This document shows, in pieces, positions 18,207 through 27,644 of a stretch of 64,000 nt of DNA. The notes beneath the pieces are model-generated. The model was not told where the DNA came from and did not search any database. It was given only the letters and a program-made list of their open reading frames with translations. The translations under genes were made by a program, and so were the position numbers. The DNA is taken from contig DFXM01000001.1 of NCBI GenBank assembly GCA_002381695.1, positions 182,186 through 246,185 of the forward strand, in the 5' to 3' direction. Numbering within the stretch: position 1 is the first letter of the stretch; each line of letters opens with the position of its first letter. The stretch is from Clostridium sp. UBA4108. GTDB taxonomy: Bacteria; Bacillota; Clostridia; Clostridiales; Clostridiaceae.

Positions 18207-20276
18207 TTGGCAAAAGTAAGAATATATGAATTAGCTAAAGAGTTAGAAGTCTCAAGTAAAGAGCTAATAACGGTATTAATGGAAGAGTTCGGAGTTGAAG
18301 CTAAAAATCACATGAGTGTTATTGATGAGGAAGATGGTGAGCTGATAAAAGAACTTTACTCAGAGCAAAGAAAATTAAATGAAGACAAAAAAGAGATTAT
18401 TGAAGAATATGAACTATTAGCCGATGAAGATATTAAAAAGCAAGAAAGAAAGAACAGCAAAATTAGAAGAGGATCTAATAAAAGACAAGATGAAGAAGAA
18501 GACGAGACACTTGATGAAGTTATAGAACTAGGTGAAACTATTGTAATAAAAGATCTAGCAGAAAAGCTTAAGAGAAATCCTGTTGAAGTCATTAAAACAT
18601 TGATATTCCAAGGCGTTATGGCCAATATGAATCAAGAAATAGATTTTAATACAGCAGAGAAGGTTATAGAAGAATATGGAGCTATGGCTGTATTAAAAGA
18701 GGAAAAAGCAGGTAATTTAGAAGAAGCTGATATAGTAGAAGAAGAAATAGAAGAAGATAAATTGGAGAAAAGACCTCCGATAGTTACAATAATGGGTCAT
18801 GTTGACCATGGTAAAACTTCACTATTGGATGCTATAAAGCATTCAAAAGTAACTGCAACAGAAGCAGGTGGAATTACTCAACACATTGGAGCATATACAG
18901 TAGATGTAAATGGAGAAAAAATTACATTTCTAGATACTCCTGGACATGAAGCGTTCACAGCAATGAGAGCTAGAGGAGCACAAATTACTGATATTGTTAT
19001 TTTAGTAGTTGCAGCTGATGATGGTATAATGCCACAGACAGTAGAAGCTATAAATCACTGCAAAGCAGCTGAAGTACCAATGATAATCGCCATCAATAAA
19101 ATGGATAAACCAGATGCAACCCCAGATAGAGTTAAACAAGAGTTAACTGAGCATGGACTTCTTTCAGAAGATTGGGGTGGAGATACTATTTGTGTACCAG
19201 TATCTGCTCATACTAAAGAGGGATTAGATACACTTTTAGAGATGGTAGTATTAACTTCTGAAATGCAAGAATTAACAGCGGATTCAAATAGAAGAGCTAA
19301 AGGAACTGTTATAGAGGCTAAACTAGATAAAGGTAGAGGTCCAGTTGCTAGTCTTTTAGTTCAAAATGGAACATTAAGAACTGGTGATTCAATTATAGTT
19401 GGAACAACTTATGGTAGAATAAGAGCTATGCTTGATGATAAAGGTAAAAAGATTAAGGAAGCAGGTCCATCCATACCTGTGGAGATACTAGGTCTTTCAG
19501 AAGTTCCAGCAGCGGGAGACAGATTTACAGTAGTAAAAGATGAGAAAACTGCTAGAATTATGGCAGATTCTAGAAAAGAAAAAATAAGACAAGAGAATTT
19601 CCAAGCATCTCATAGGGTTTCTATGGAAAATCTATATAGCCAAATTCAAGAAGGCAAAGTTAAAGAATTAAGTGTTATAGTTAAAGCGGATGTTCAAGGT
19701 TCTGTAGAAGCAATAAAACAATCTATAGAAAAACTTTCAACTGATAATGTTAAAGTTAGAGTAATTCATGGTGCAGTAGGAGCAATTACAGAGACAGATG
19801 TTACATTAGCATATGCATCAAACGCTATAATTATAGGGTTCAATGTTAGACCAGATAATAACGCTATAGCAGCGGGAGAAAGAGATAATGTTGAAATTAG
19901 AACTTATAGAATAATATATGATGCTCTTGATGATATTAAGTCAGCTATGATAGGAATGCTTGAGCCAGAGTATAAGGAAGTAGTGCTTGGAAGAGTTGAA
20001 ATAAGGCAAGTATACAAAATATCTAATGTAGGTACTATTGCAGGATGTTATGTACTAAATGGAAAAATTACAAGACATAGTAGCGTAAGGGTACTAAGAG
20101 AGAATATAGTAATATTTGAATCAACACTAGCATCATTGAAGAGATTTAAGGATGACGTAAAAGAAGCAGCGGCTGGATATGAGTGTGGATTGAGCATAGA
20201 GAGATTTAATGATATAAAAGAAGGCGATATCATTGAAGCATATATTATGGAAGAGGTTAAGCCAAAAGGGTTATAA
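18207..20276 (+). CDS. infB: Translation initiation factor IF-2
   Basis: GTPase that brings initiator fMet-tRNA to the ribosome and promotes subunit joining. The 689-aa protein starts MAKVRIYELAKEL, the standard IF-2 opening. For that reason the TTG at 18207, with GGGGGTGA just upstream, is preferred to the GTG at 18198. Layout: IF2N domain, acidic linker, second IF2N domain (about 105-155), G domain with GHVDHGKTS near 196, DTPGHEAF, NKMDKP and SAHTKEGLD, then domains II-IV including the C-terminal fMet-tRNA-binding module. The linker is short, as usual in clostridia. Confidence 0.97.
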   Translation: MAKVRIYELAKELEVSSKELITVLMEEFGVEAKNHMSVIDEEDGELIKELYSEQRKLNEDKKEIIEEYELLADEDIKKQERKNSKIRRGSNKRQDEEEDETLDEVIELGETIVIKDLAEKLKRNPVEVIKTLIFQGVMANMNQEIDFNTAEKVIEEYGAMAVLKEEKAGNLEEADIVEEEIEEDKLEKRPPIVTIMGHVDHGKTSLLDAIKHSKVTATEAGGITQHIGAYTVDVNGEKITFLDTPGHEAFTAMRARGAQITDIVILVVAADDGIMPQTVEAINHCKAAEVPMIIAINKMDKPDATPDRVKQELTEHGLLSEDWGGDTICVPVSAHTKEGLDTLLEMVVLTSEMQELTADSNRRAKGTVIEAKLDKGRGPVASLLVQNGTLRTGDSIIVGTTYGRIRAMLDDKGKKIKEAGPSIPVEILGLSEVPAAGDRFTVVKDEKTARIMADSRKEKIRQENFQASHRVSMENLYSQIQEGKVKELSVIVKADVQGSVEAIKQSIEKLSTDNVKVRVIHGAVGAITETDVTLAYASNAIIIGFNVRPDNNAIAAGERDNVEIRTYRIIYDALDDIKSAMIGMLEPEYKEVVLGRVEIRQVYKISNVGTIAGCYVLNGKITRHSSVRVLRENIVIFESTLASLKRFKDDVKEAAAGYECGLSIERFNDIKEGDIIEAYIMEEVKPKGL

Positions 20277-20294
20277 TGTAAAGGAGTGGTTTCC

Positions 20295-20660
20295 ATGGCT
20301 AACTATAGAGGCGGAAGAATAAACGAAGAAATAAAAAAAGATGTAAGTAATACCATTCAAAATAAGTTAAAAGATCCAAGATTGAATGCAATGATAAGTG
20401 TAACTGATGTAGATGTAACTAGAGATTTAAGTTATGCTAAGATTTATGTTAGCATATTTGGAACAGAAGAGCAGAAAAATGATGCTTTTAAAATTTTAAA
20501 GAGTTCTACTGCTTTTATAAGAAAAGAGATAGGTAAAAATGTTAAATTAAGGCATGTGCCAGAGGTTATTATAGAATTAGATAGTACTATAGATAAAGCA
20601 AATCGTTTAGAGTCAATATTTGAAAAGATAAAGGATAGTACATCTGATGATGAATATTAA
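20295..20660 (+). CDS. rbfA: 30S ribosome-binding factor A
   Basis: KH-fold assembly factor that binds the 5' region of 16S rRNA and is needed for late 30S maturation, especially in the cold. The 121-aa protein starts MANYRGGRINEEIKKDVSN and carries ISVTDVDVTRDLSYAKIYVS, KNVKLRHVPEVIIELD and DSTIDKANRLESI. The ATG at 20295 is preferred, because the upstream in-frame GTG overlaps the AAGGAG ribosome-binding site. The last codons overlap the start of nrnA. Confidence 0.95.
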   Translation: MANYRGGRINEEIKKDVSNTIQNKLKDPRLNAMISVTDVDVTRDLSYAKIYVSIFGTEEQKNDAFKILKSSTAFIRKEIGKNVKLRHVPEVIIELDSTIDKANRLESIFEKIKDSTSDDEY

Positions 20661-21606
20661 TAGTGTAATTGAAGCAATAAAAAAAAGTGATCATATAGGT
20701 ATTACTTTCCACCAATCTCCAGATGGAGATTCATTAGGAAGTGCCACAGCCCTTTTACAAGGGTTGAGGGCACTTAATAAAGATGCCTATATTCTATGTA
20801 AAGAACCTATACCTAAAACTTTTTCTTATTTATTTTACAGTGAAGAAATAACAGGGGATAATTCAGATGTAGAGCCAGGTACAGACATAGTAATTGTCCT
20901 TGATTGTGGAGATTTTAAAAGAATAAATGCAAATATATCTAGAGGACAAGATTATAAAATAATTAATGTAGATCATCATATGAGCAACGAGATGTATGGT
21001 GATATAAATTATGTAGACACGAATTCAGCTGCAGTAGGGGAAATAATTTATTTAATATTAGAAGAACTACAGGTTAAAATAACAAAAGAAATAGGGATTT
21101 CTATATATACATCCCTATTAACAGATACTAGTTCTTTTAGACATTCAAATACTACAGAAAGAACTCATGAAATTGCAGGAGAAATAATAAATACTGGATT
21201 AAATTTTACAAATATTCATAGAATTATTTTTGAGGATAAAGAATTTTATAAGATTAAAGTAATTGGAGAAATAATAAGTACCATGACGTTAGAGCTAAGT
21301 GGTAAATTAGTATTTATGACAATAACTAAAAATTTACTTGATAAATTTAATTTAGAAAATTTTGACTCCTCAGAGGTAGTACATTTTGGAACTATGGTGT
21401 CAGGAGCAGAAGTAGTAGCACTTTTAAAAGAGTCAAAGGATGGAGTTAAAGTAAGTTTAAGATCAAAAGAATTATTAGATGTTAGATTAATAGCTGAAGG
21501 ATACAATGGTGGTGGACATGTAAGAGCAGCAGGATTCTACTATAATGGAGATATAAATGCTATTAAAGATCAGTTAATTAAAATTATAGAAAAAGAGTTG
21601 AGATAA
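20647..21606 (+). CDS. nrnA: DHH-family nanoRNase / pAp phosphatase NrnA
   Basis: DHH/DHHA1 phosphoesterase that degrades 2-5 nt RNA remnants and pAp (and, in some species, linear di-nucleotides). The 319-aa protein has the DHH catalytic blocks QSPDGDSLGSATALL, VIVLDCGDF, VDHHMSN and TDTSSF, and the C-terminal DHHA1 motif GGGHVRAAGF. ATG 20647 or 20650; both fall inside the end of rbfA, implying coupling. Its position between rbfA and truB is the Firmicute standard. Substrate range cannot be told from sequence. Confidence 0.93.
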   Translation: MMNINSVIEAIKKSDHIGITFHQSPDGDSLGSATALLQGLRALNKDAYILCKEPIPKTFSYLFYSEEITGDNSDVEPGTDIVIVLDCGDFKRINANISRGQDYKIINVDHHMSNEMYGDINYVDTNSAAVGEIIYLILEELQVKITKEIGISIYTSLLTDTSSFRHSNTTERTHEIAGEIINTGLNFTNIHRIIFEDKEFYKIKVIGEIISTMTLELSGKLVFMTITKNLLDKFNLENFDSSEVVHFGTMVSGAEVVALLKESKDGVKVSLRSKELLDVRLIAEGYNGGGHVRAAGFYYNGDINAIKDQLIKIIEKELR

Positions 21607-21608
21607 TT

Positions 21609-22508
21609 ATGACGCTAAATAAAGAAAATAATTCTACTCTTTCAGGAGTTTTAAATATAAATAAGCCATTAGGAATTACTTCTTTCGATGTGGTTAGAAA
21701 AATAAAGAAACTAATATGGCAAAAGAAGGTTGGGCACTGTGGAACCTTAGATCCAGAGGCTAGTGGTGTATTACCCATTTGTATAGGAAAGGCCACTAAA
21801 GCTATTGAGTTTATTATGGAAAATAACAAAGAATATATAGCTAAGTTAAAGCTAGGGGTGACCACAGATACCTATGATAGAGAAGGTGCAATACTTACAG
21901 AGAAAGAAGTTCATTGTACTCCTAATCAGATTATAGAAGTAGTTAATAAATTTATGGGAGAAATAGAGCAAATTCCGCCTATGTATTCAGCCTTAAAAGT
22001 TAATGGTAAGAAATTATATGAATTAGCTAGACAAGGTATAGAGGTTGAAAGAGCAGCTAGAAAAATAAATATACATAATATAGAAATACTATCAATAGAA
22101 CTTCCCTTTGTAGAAATTAAAGTTAATTGTTCTAAAGGAACCTATATAAGAAGTCTGTGTTATGATATAGGTGAATCATTAGGGTGTGGTGCTATGATGT
22201 GGAGCTTGGATAGAACTGCTACAGAACCATTTAAAAAGATTGATAGTGTAGATTTAGAAGTGTTATCAGAGGATAATATCAAAGAGTATATCATTCCATT
22301 AGAAGAGGTTTTCGAGGATTTTTTGAGATTAGATGTAAATGAAAAATTTGAAAAACTTCTATTGAATGGAGTTGTAGTTAAAGATAGGTCTATAATAGAA
22401 GACTTAGAGAAGTTCAAAAAATATTCTGTATATAATAGTTTTGGAAAGATTATTGGAATTGCATTGAGAACAGATGTAGGATTAAAATTAATAAAACTAT
22501 TTGTTTAG
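21609..22508 (+). CDS. truB: tRNA pseudouridine-55 synthase
   Basis: Makes pseudouridine 55 in the T-loop of tRNAs and acts as a tRNA-folding chaperone. The 299-aa protein begins near GVLNINKPLGITSFDVV and has the catalytic motif GTLDPEASGVLP with Asp about residue 48, then IEQIPPMYSALKVNGKKLYELARQG and CSKGTYIRSLCYDIG, all family signatures. It begins 3 nt after nrnA with a weak ribosome-binding site, so coupling is likely. Followed by ribF. Confidence 0.97.
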   Translation: MTLNKENNSTLSGVLNINKPLGITSFDVVRKIKKLIWQKKVGHCGTLDPEASGVLPICIGKATKAIEFIMENNKEYIAKLKLGVTTDTYDREGAILTEKEVHCTPNQIIEVVNKFMGEIEQIPPMYSALKVNGKKLYELARQGIEVERAARKINIHNIEILSIELPFVEIKVNCSKGTYIRSLCYDIGESLGCGAMMWSLDRTATEPFKKIDSVDLEVLSEDNIKEYIIPLEEVFEDFLRLDVNEKFEKLLLNGVVVKDRSIIEDLEKFKKYSVYNSFGKIIGIALRTDVGLKLIKLFV

Positions 22509-22518
22509 GTGAGCTATT

Positions 22519-23469
22519 ATGAAAATTATAAAAGATAATTTTAATGAGAAAATTCAAGACTCTACAATAATAATTTTGGGTAGTTTTGATGGCATTCATA
22601 AAGGGCATAGAGCTCTAATAGATGGTGCTAAAAAGGTAGCTAAAAATTTAGAGAAAAAATACAAAAATCATAAGATAAAGATTATGGTATGCACTTTTGA
22701 GAACCATCCACTTAGTGTAGTAAATAAGGATATTTGTCCTAAACTCATTATGAGTAATGATAGAAAAAGTGAATTGTTTGAAAAATTAGGTGTGGATATA
22801 GTAAATTTTATGAACTTTAATAAAGAGTTAATGGAAATATCACCAGAGGATTTTATAATGAATTTAAAGAAGTATTATAATGCAGTAGGTATTGTAGTGG
22901 GTTTTAACAATAGATTTGGATATAAAAATTTAGGTGATACAGAATTGCTAAATAAATTTAGTGATATATTGGGCTATAATCTTCTGGTAATTAAGCCTGT
23001 AAAGGTAGATGGAGAAGTAATAAGTAGCTCTGTTATTAGGCATCACATACAAGAAGGAAATATAGAAAGAGCAAATAAGTTATTAGCAACTTCATTTATG
23101 ATTCATGGAAGAATTGTAAAAGGAAAACAATTTGGAAGAACAATGGGATTTCCAACAATAAATATAGATTATGATAAGAAATATATTATACCTAAAGGTG
23201 GAGTATATAGTACAATAGTAAGTTATAATAATAGATTGTTTAAAGGAATTACTAATATAGGTTATAATCCTACAGTAAATGGAGATAAACTTAGTATAGA
23301 AACCCATATAATAGATTTTAATCAAGACATATATGGAGAAGAGGTAAATATATACTTTATTGAAAAAATAAGAGAAGAAAGAAAGTTTGCCAATATAGAT
23401 GAATTAAGGCATCAATTAAAATTAGATAAATGTTTTGTAAGGTCTAGAGATAAGAAGATAAATGTTTAA
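22519..23469 (+). CDS. ribF: Bifunctional riboflavin kinase / FAD synthetase
   Basis: Converts riboflavin to FMN and then FAD. The 316-aa protein has an N-terminal nucleotidylyltransferase domain (GSFDGIHKGHRALI, the HxGH-type site; later ISSSVIR) and a C-terminal riboflavin kinase domain (GRIVKGKQFGRTMGFPTINI, PKGGVYST and NIGYNPTV). It is the last gene of the rimP-to-ribF run; truB-ribF is a common pair. No riboswitch is seen upstream. No obvious terminator follows before the rpsO promoter. Confidence 0.96.
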   Translation: MKIIKDNFNEKIQDSTIIILGSFDGIHKGHRALIDGAKKVAKNLEKKYKNHKIKIMVCTFENHPLSVVNKDICPKLIMSNDRKSELFEKLGVDIVNFMNFNKELMEISPEDFIMNLKKYYNAVGIVVGFNNRFGYKNLGDTELLNKFSDILGYNLLVIKPVKVDGEVISSSVIRHHIQEGNIERANKLLATSFMIHGRIVKGKQFGRTMGFPTINIDYDKKYIIPKGGVYSTIVSYNNRLFKGITNIGYNPTVNGDKLSIETHIIDFNQDIYGEEVNIYFIEKIREERKFANIDELRHQLKLDKCFVRSRDKKINV

Positions 23470-23547
23470 AAAATAAGTTTATGGAAATAATGGTTTATAG
23501 ATATATTAGATTAAATAAACTTTATTACTATTAGAACAAATTAGTAA

Positions 23548-23576
23548 TTTACAAAAAGAATTTTATTTGATATAAT
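23548..23576 (+). promoter_or_regulatory. sigma-A-type promoter for rpsO
   Basis: TTTACA (23548-23553), 17-nt spacer, TATAAT (23571-23576), giving a leader of about 75 nt before rpsO. Confidence 0.75.
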
Positions 23577-23587
23577 TCTTTAGGAAC

Positions 23588-23633
23588 CCTATGCTATGTT
23601 GTCTGAATTGCCAACGGAATACATGGCATATGG
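23588..23633 (+). promoter_or_regulatory. Structured leader of rpsO (candidate S15 autoregulatory element)
   Basis: An outer pairing joins CCTATGC (23588-23594) with GCATATGG (23626-23633, one bulge). An inner hairpin pairs GTTGTC (23598-23603) with GCCAAC (23610-23615, one mismatch). S15 is known to control its own mRNA in several bacteria through unrelated leaders; this one is a candidate by position and structure only. Confidence 0.4.
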
Positions 23634-23659
23634 CGATTGACTTTTGGAGGTGTATATTA

Positions 23660-23923
23660 ATGGATAAGGCAAGAAAACAAGAAATAATGACTGAATTCGC
23701 AAGACATGAGGGAGACACAGGTTCTCCAGAGGTGCAAATAGCACTATTAACTGAAAGAATAGTTAGCTTAACTGAGCACTTAAAAACTCATAAAAAAGAC
23801 CACCACTCAAGAAGAGGTCTTTTAATGATGGTAGGACAAAGAAAAGGTCTTATTAATTACTTAAAGAAACAAGATATCGAAAGATATCGTGCTATCATTG
23901 AGAAATTAGGAATTAGAAAATAG
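23660..23923 (+). CDS. rpsO: 30S ribosomal protein S15
   Basis: Primary-binding 30S protein that organises the central domain of 16S rRNA and forms an inter-subunit bridge. The 87-aa protein starts MDKARKQEIMTEFARHEGDT and shows TGSPEVQIALLTERI, HLKTHKKDHHSRRGLL and YLKKQDIERY, all S15 hallmarks. The ATG at 23660 is set by GGAGGTG upstream; the in-frame region before it has no family similarity. Own promoter and own terminator. Confidence 0.98.
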   Translation: MDKARKQEIMTEFARHEGDTGSPEVQIALLTERIVSLTEHLKTHKKDHHSRRGLLMMVGQRKGLINYLKKQDIERYRAIIEKLGIRK

Positions 23924-23925
23924 TA

Positions 23926-23955
23926 AGAGCGGCAAAGCCGCTCTATTATTTTAAT
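23926..23955 (+). terminator. Rho-independent terminator after rpsO
   Basis: Perfect GC-rich stem AGAGCGGC/GCCGCTCT (23926-23933 with 23937-23944) with an AAA loop, followed by a T-rich tract. Confidence 0.88.
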
Positions 23956-24027
23956 TAATTATAAAATACTAATAAATGCTAATAATAATATATAATTGAA
24001 AGTTGAAAGTTGAAAGGAGGCAAAATA

Positions 24028-26142
24028 ATGATAAATACATTACAAACTAACATAGCTGGAAGAGAAATGAAAATGGAACTTGGTAGAGTTGGAATGTTAT
24101 CTAATTGTGCCATATTTATGAGTTATGGAGATACAGTAATACTTGTTAATGTTAATGGTTCAGAAAAACCTAGAGAAGGCATAGACTTTTTCCCACTTAG
24201 TGTTGAGTATGAAGAAAGATTATATGCTGTTGGGAAAATACCAGGAGGGTTTATAAAAAGAGAAGGTAGACCTTCAGAGAAGGCGATACTTAATGGTAGA
24301 GCTATAGATAGGCCAATAAGACCACTATTTCCAAAGGGGTATAGGAATGATGTTCAGGTAGTATGTACAGTAGTATCTGTAGATCAAGATAACGTTCCAG
24401 AAATACTTGCTATGAATGCTGCATCTATGGCATTAACACTATCAAGTCTTCCATTCAATGATCCTATAGGAAATGTTTCCATTGGATTAATTAATGGAGA
24501 ATTTATAGTTAATCCTACTGTAAGCCAAAGGGAAGAAAGCGCTATGCAATTAACTATTTCTGCTACTAAGGAAAGAGTTATGATGATAGAAGCAGGAGCA
24601 GATGAAGTTCCAGAAGATGTAATGATAAAGGCTATAGAATTTGGTTTTAATGAATGTCAAAAAATAATTGCATTCCAAGAAGAAGCTAGAGCTAAATTTG
24701 GAAAAGAAAAAATAGAGCCAGTGCTTCATAAAGTAGATGAAGAATTGGAAAAAGATATAAGAGATTTTGCTTTTGATATGTTAAAGGAAGCAATGTATAT
24801 TACTGATAAAGATGATAGAAATGTGAAAGTTAACGAAATTAAAAATAAAATTGATGAGGCTTTCGGAGAAAAGTATGCAGATAAGATGAGTGATGTAGCA
24901 GAAACTATATATAGTCTTCAGAAAGAGATTGTAAGACATATGCTCCTAGTAGATAAGAAGAGACCTGATGGCAGAGGGTTTGATGAAATTAGACCTATTA
25001 GTTGTGAAACATCATTACTTCCAAGAACTCATGGAACAGGACTATTTACTAGAGGTTTAACTCAAGTTATGACAGTTGCAACATTAGGAGCACTAGGTGA
25101 TGTCCAAATTATTGACGGCTTGGGAGAAGAAGAATTCAAGAGATATATGCATCATTATAACTTCCCAGCGTATAGTGTAGGTGAAGTTAAACCGTTAAGA
25201 GGTCCAGGAAGAAGAGAAATTGGTCACGGAGCTTTAGCGGAAAGAGCACTTGAGCCATTAATTCCTTCAATTGAAGAATTCCCTTATACTATAAGATTAG
25301 TATCTGAAGTTTTAAGTTCAAATGGTTCCACTTCACAAGCAAGTGTATGTGGTAGTACATTGGCATTGTTAGATGCAGGAGTTCCAATTAAGAGACCAGC
25401 AGCAGGTATTGCTATGGGATTAATAACCAGTGAAGATCTAACTTCAGAAGGAATATTAACGGATATTCAAGGAATTGAAGACTTTTTTGGAGATATGGAT
25501 TTTAAGGTTGCAGGTACTGAAAAAGGAATAACTTCAATACAAGTAGATACTAAGATAAAAGGATTATCTGATTATTGTATAAGAACTGCTATAGAAGATG
25601 CTAGAAAAGCTAGAATGTATATTTTAGAAAAAATTAAAGAATGTATACCAGAACCTAGAGCTGAATTATCACCATATGCTCCAAGAATGTATACAGTAAC
25701 TGTAAATCCAGATAAAATTAGAGATATCATAGGACCAGGAGGAAAAACTATTAAAAAGATAATAGCAGATACTGGTGTTAAAATAGATACAAACGATGAT
25801 GGAAAAGTAATTATAATGTCTAATGATAGTACTAGTGCCAATATAGCCTTAAAAATGATTAAAGATATAACAAAAGAAGTTGAAGTAGGAGAAATTTATT
25901 TAGGAAAAGTTACTAAAATAGCTACTTTTGGAGCTTTTGTTGAAATACTTCCAGGCAAAGAAGGATTAGTTCATATTTCTAAATTAGATACTGCAAGAGT
26001 TAATAAAGTTGAAGACATAGTGGCCGTAGGTGATGAAATATTAGTTAAAGTTGTAGAAATTGATGGCCAAGGAAGAGTAAATCTTTCAAGAAAAGATGCA
26101 ATAAAAGATAGTGAAGAAAATAAAAATTCAGAGAATGAATAA
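24028..26142 (+). CDS. pnp: Polyribonucleotide nucleotidyltransferase (PNPase)
   Basis: Phosphorolytic 3'-5' exoribonuclease and RNA tailing enzyme, part of the degradosome-like network with RNase Y. The 704-aa protein has two RNase PH domains (first with REGIDFFPLSVEYEERLYA, FIKREGRPSEKA and RPIRPLFPKGY; second with KRPDGRGFDEIRPISCE and RREIGHGALAERAL), then a KH domain (GPGGKTIKKIIADTG) and a C-terminal S1 domain (GKVTKIATFGAFVEILPGKE). The ATG at 24028 follows AAGGAGG; three (A/G)TTGAAA repeats (23995-24015) run into that site. rpsO-pnp adjacency is ancient. Confidence 0.97.
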   Translation: MINTLQTNIAGREMKMELGRVGMLSNCAIFMSYGDTVILVNVNGSEKPREGIDFFPLSVEYEERLYAVGKIPGGFIKREGRPSEKAILNGRAIDRPIRPLFPKGYRNDVQVVCTVVSVDQDNVPEILAMNAASMALTLSSLPFNDPIGNVSIGLINGEFIVNPTVSQREESAMQLTISATKERVMMIEAGADEVPEDVMIKAIEFGFNECQKIIAFQEEARAKFGKEKIEPVLHKVDEELEKDIRDFAFDMLKEAMYITDKDDRNVKVNEIKNKIDEAFGEKYADKMSDVAETIYSLQKEIVRHMLLVDKKRPDGRGFDEIRPISCETSLLPRTHGTGLFTRGLTQVMTVATLGALGDVQIIDGLGEEEFKRYMHHYNFPAYSVGEVKPLRGPGRREIGHGALAERALEPLIPSIEEFPYTIRLVSEVLSSNGSTSQASVCGSTLALLDAGVPIKRPAAGIAMGLITSEDLTSEGILTDIQGIEDFFGDMDFKVAGTEKGITSIQVDTKIKGLSDYCIRTAIEDARKARMYILEKIKECIPEPRAELSPYAPRMYTVTVNPDKIRDIIGPGGKTIKKIIADTGVKIDTNDDGKVIIMSNDSTSANIALKMIKDITKEVEVGEIYLGKVTKIATFGAFVEILPGKEGLVHISKLDTARVNKVEDIVAVGDEILVKVVEIDGQGRVNLSRKDAIKDSEENKNSENE

Positions 26143-26150
26143 ATGACAAT

Positions 26151-26177
26151 AAAAAGGCATTGCCTTTTTATTTTTTT
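26151..26177 (+). terminator. Rho-independent terminator after pnp
   Basis: AAAAAGGC (26151-26158) pairs with GCCTTTTT (26162-26169) on a 3-nt loop, followed by A and seven T's. Confidence 0.9.
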
Positions 26178-26264
26178 GTTTATAACAAGTATTTTGAAAT
26201 ATTGTGTATAATAATAGTTATAAAATATGTTGTCATAATATAAGTTATCCAAAGGAGAAAAAAT

Positions 26265-27551
26265 ATGTACAATTCATTTAGATTAAATAATGGACTAAGA
26301 GTAGTAGTAGAGAATATTGAAAATTATAATTCAGTATCAGTGGGATTGTGGGTTAAGAATGGTTCTAGAAATGAAACTAAGGAACTAAGTGGAATATCCC
26401 ATTTTATAGAACATATGATGTTCAAAGGCACAGAGAATAGAAATTCTAAGCAAATAGTAGAGTCAATAGAAAATGTTGGGGGTCAAATAAATGCTTTTAC
26501 AGGAAAAGAATCCACGTGTTATTATGTAAAACTATTAGATAGTCATATAGAATTAGGTCTAGATATATTATCGGATATGTTGTTTAATAGTAAATTTGAT
26601 TATGATGATATAGAGAAAGAGAAAAAGGTAGTTATTGAAGAAATTAATATGGGAGAAGATTCCCCAGAAGATGTGCTTATTGAATTACATGAAAAAGCCA
26701 TGTGGGGAGATGATACGTTATCTATGCCCATACTTGGGCATGAAGAAAGTGTAAAAAGTTTTACAAAAGAAAAAATTATAAATTATATTAGTGAACATTA
26801 CTATCCGCATAATTGTGTGCTATCGATATGTGGAAAAATTTCTATGGATGAAATAGAAAAGATGGTAGAAAGATATTTTGGATTATGGAAATCTGTAATT
26901 ACCTGTGAACATAAATATTCAACTCCAGTACTTCAAAATAACATATATTTTAGAAGTAAAGATATTGAACAATTACATGTATCTTTAGGAATGAAGGGAT
27001 TACAGATGGGAAGTGAGGAAAGTGCAACTTCAGTGCTCCTTGCTAATATATTAGGGGGAGGAGCATCCTCTATATTATTTCAAAGAATAAGAGAAGAATT
27101 AGCAATGTGTTATTCAATTTATGTATATATGTCTCCTTATGTTAACTGTGGAAGCATAAATATTGGAGCGGCACTCAATCCTAACAAAATAAAAGAAGCC
27201 ATTGAAGCTATAAATGAAGAGTTAATGAAATTTTATAGCGGTGATATAACTGAAGAGAAGCTAGCTAGAGCTAAAGAACAGCTAAAAGGAAGTTATATGT
27301 TGGGCTTGGAAAGTACTAGCAGTAGAATGTTTGGAAATGGTAAATCATTGCTATTTAAAAACAAAATAGAAAGTCCAAGTGATGTTATCAACAAAATAGA
27401 TAAAATTAATATGGGGAAAGTTAAAGATGTTATGAACAATACTTTCAAAAAAGGTATAATAAGTAGTGCATTTGTAGGAAAAGAGATTGGAGAACTACGT
27501 TCCATTTATGGAGATAAAATTAAAAAGATAGACAATTTGCAGGAACCATAA
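26265..27551 (+). CDS. M16-family zinc peptidase
   Basis: Pitrilysin-type metallopeptidase (YmxG/MlpA-like). The 428-aa protein has the inverted zinc motif HFIEH at residues 46-50, with the third ligand Glu expected in VVIEEINMGEDSPED, and a non-catalytic C-terminal half containing the R-Y pair region (ISYxx-like YSIYVYMSPY), the classic two-lobe M16 arrangement in one chain. It lies just after pnp, as in Bacillus (pnp-mlpA) and most clostridia. Its physiological substrate is not established; it is expected to be cytoplasmic, as no signal peptide is seen. Confidence 0.92.
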   Translation: MYNSFRLNNGLRVVVENIENYNSVSVGLWVKNGSRNETKELSGISHFIEHMMFKGTENRNSKQIVESIENVGGQINAFTGKESTCYYVKLLDSHIELGLDILSDMLFNSKFDYDDIEKEKKVVIEEINMGEDSPEDVLIELHEKAMWGDDTLSMPILGHEESVKSFTKEKIINYISEHYYPHNCVLSICGKISMDEIEKMVERYFGLWKSVITCEHKYSTPVLQNNIYFRSKDIEQLHVSLGMKGLQMGSEESATSVLLANILGGGASSILFQRIREELAMCYSIYVYMSPYVNCGSINIGAALNPNKIKEAIEAINEELMKFYSGDITEEKLARAKEQLKGSYMLGLESTSSRMFGNGKSLLFKNKIESPSDVINKIDKINMGKVKDVMNNTFKKGIISSAFVGKEIGELRSIYGDKIKKIDNLQEP

Positions 27552-27563
27552 GATAAAATTATT

Positions 27564-27584
27564 AATATTATAAATTATAATATT
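27564..27584 (+). repeat. AT-rich perfect inverted repeat after the M16 peptidase gene
   Basis: AATATTATAA (27564-27573) and TTATAATATT (27575-27584) flank one A. It may be a weak terminator or chance in AT-rich DNA. Confidence 0.5.
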
Positions 27585-27607
27585 TATCATATATAATTAA
27601 TAATTCA

Positions 27608-27633
27608 CATAATAATTTATAAGAATTATTATG
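27608..27633 (+). promoter_or_regulatory. Hairpin abutting the ymxH ribosome-binding site
   Basis: CATAATAATT (27608-27617) pairs perfectly with AATTATTATG (27624-27633); loop of 6. The 3' arm ends directly before GAGGTGAT of ymxH, so it may influence translation. Confidence 0.4.
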
Positions 27634-27644
27634 AGGTGATAGAT

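Noticed and set aside
23591..23659. Open frame extending rpsO by 23 codons upstream
   Set aside because: The sequence is Cys/Trp-rich and unlike S15, lies in the structured leader, and lacks a ribosome-binding site; the GGAGGTG sits just before ATG 23660.
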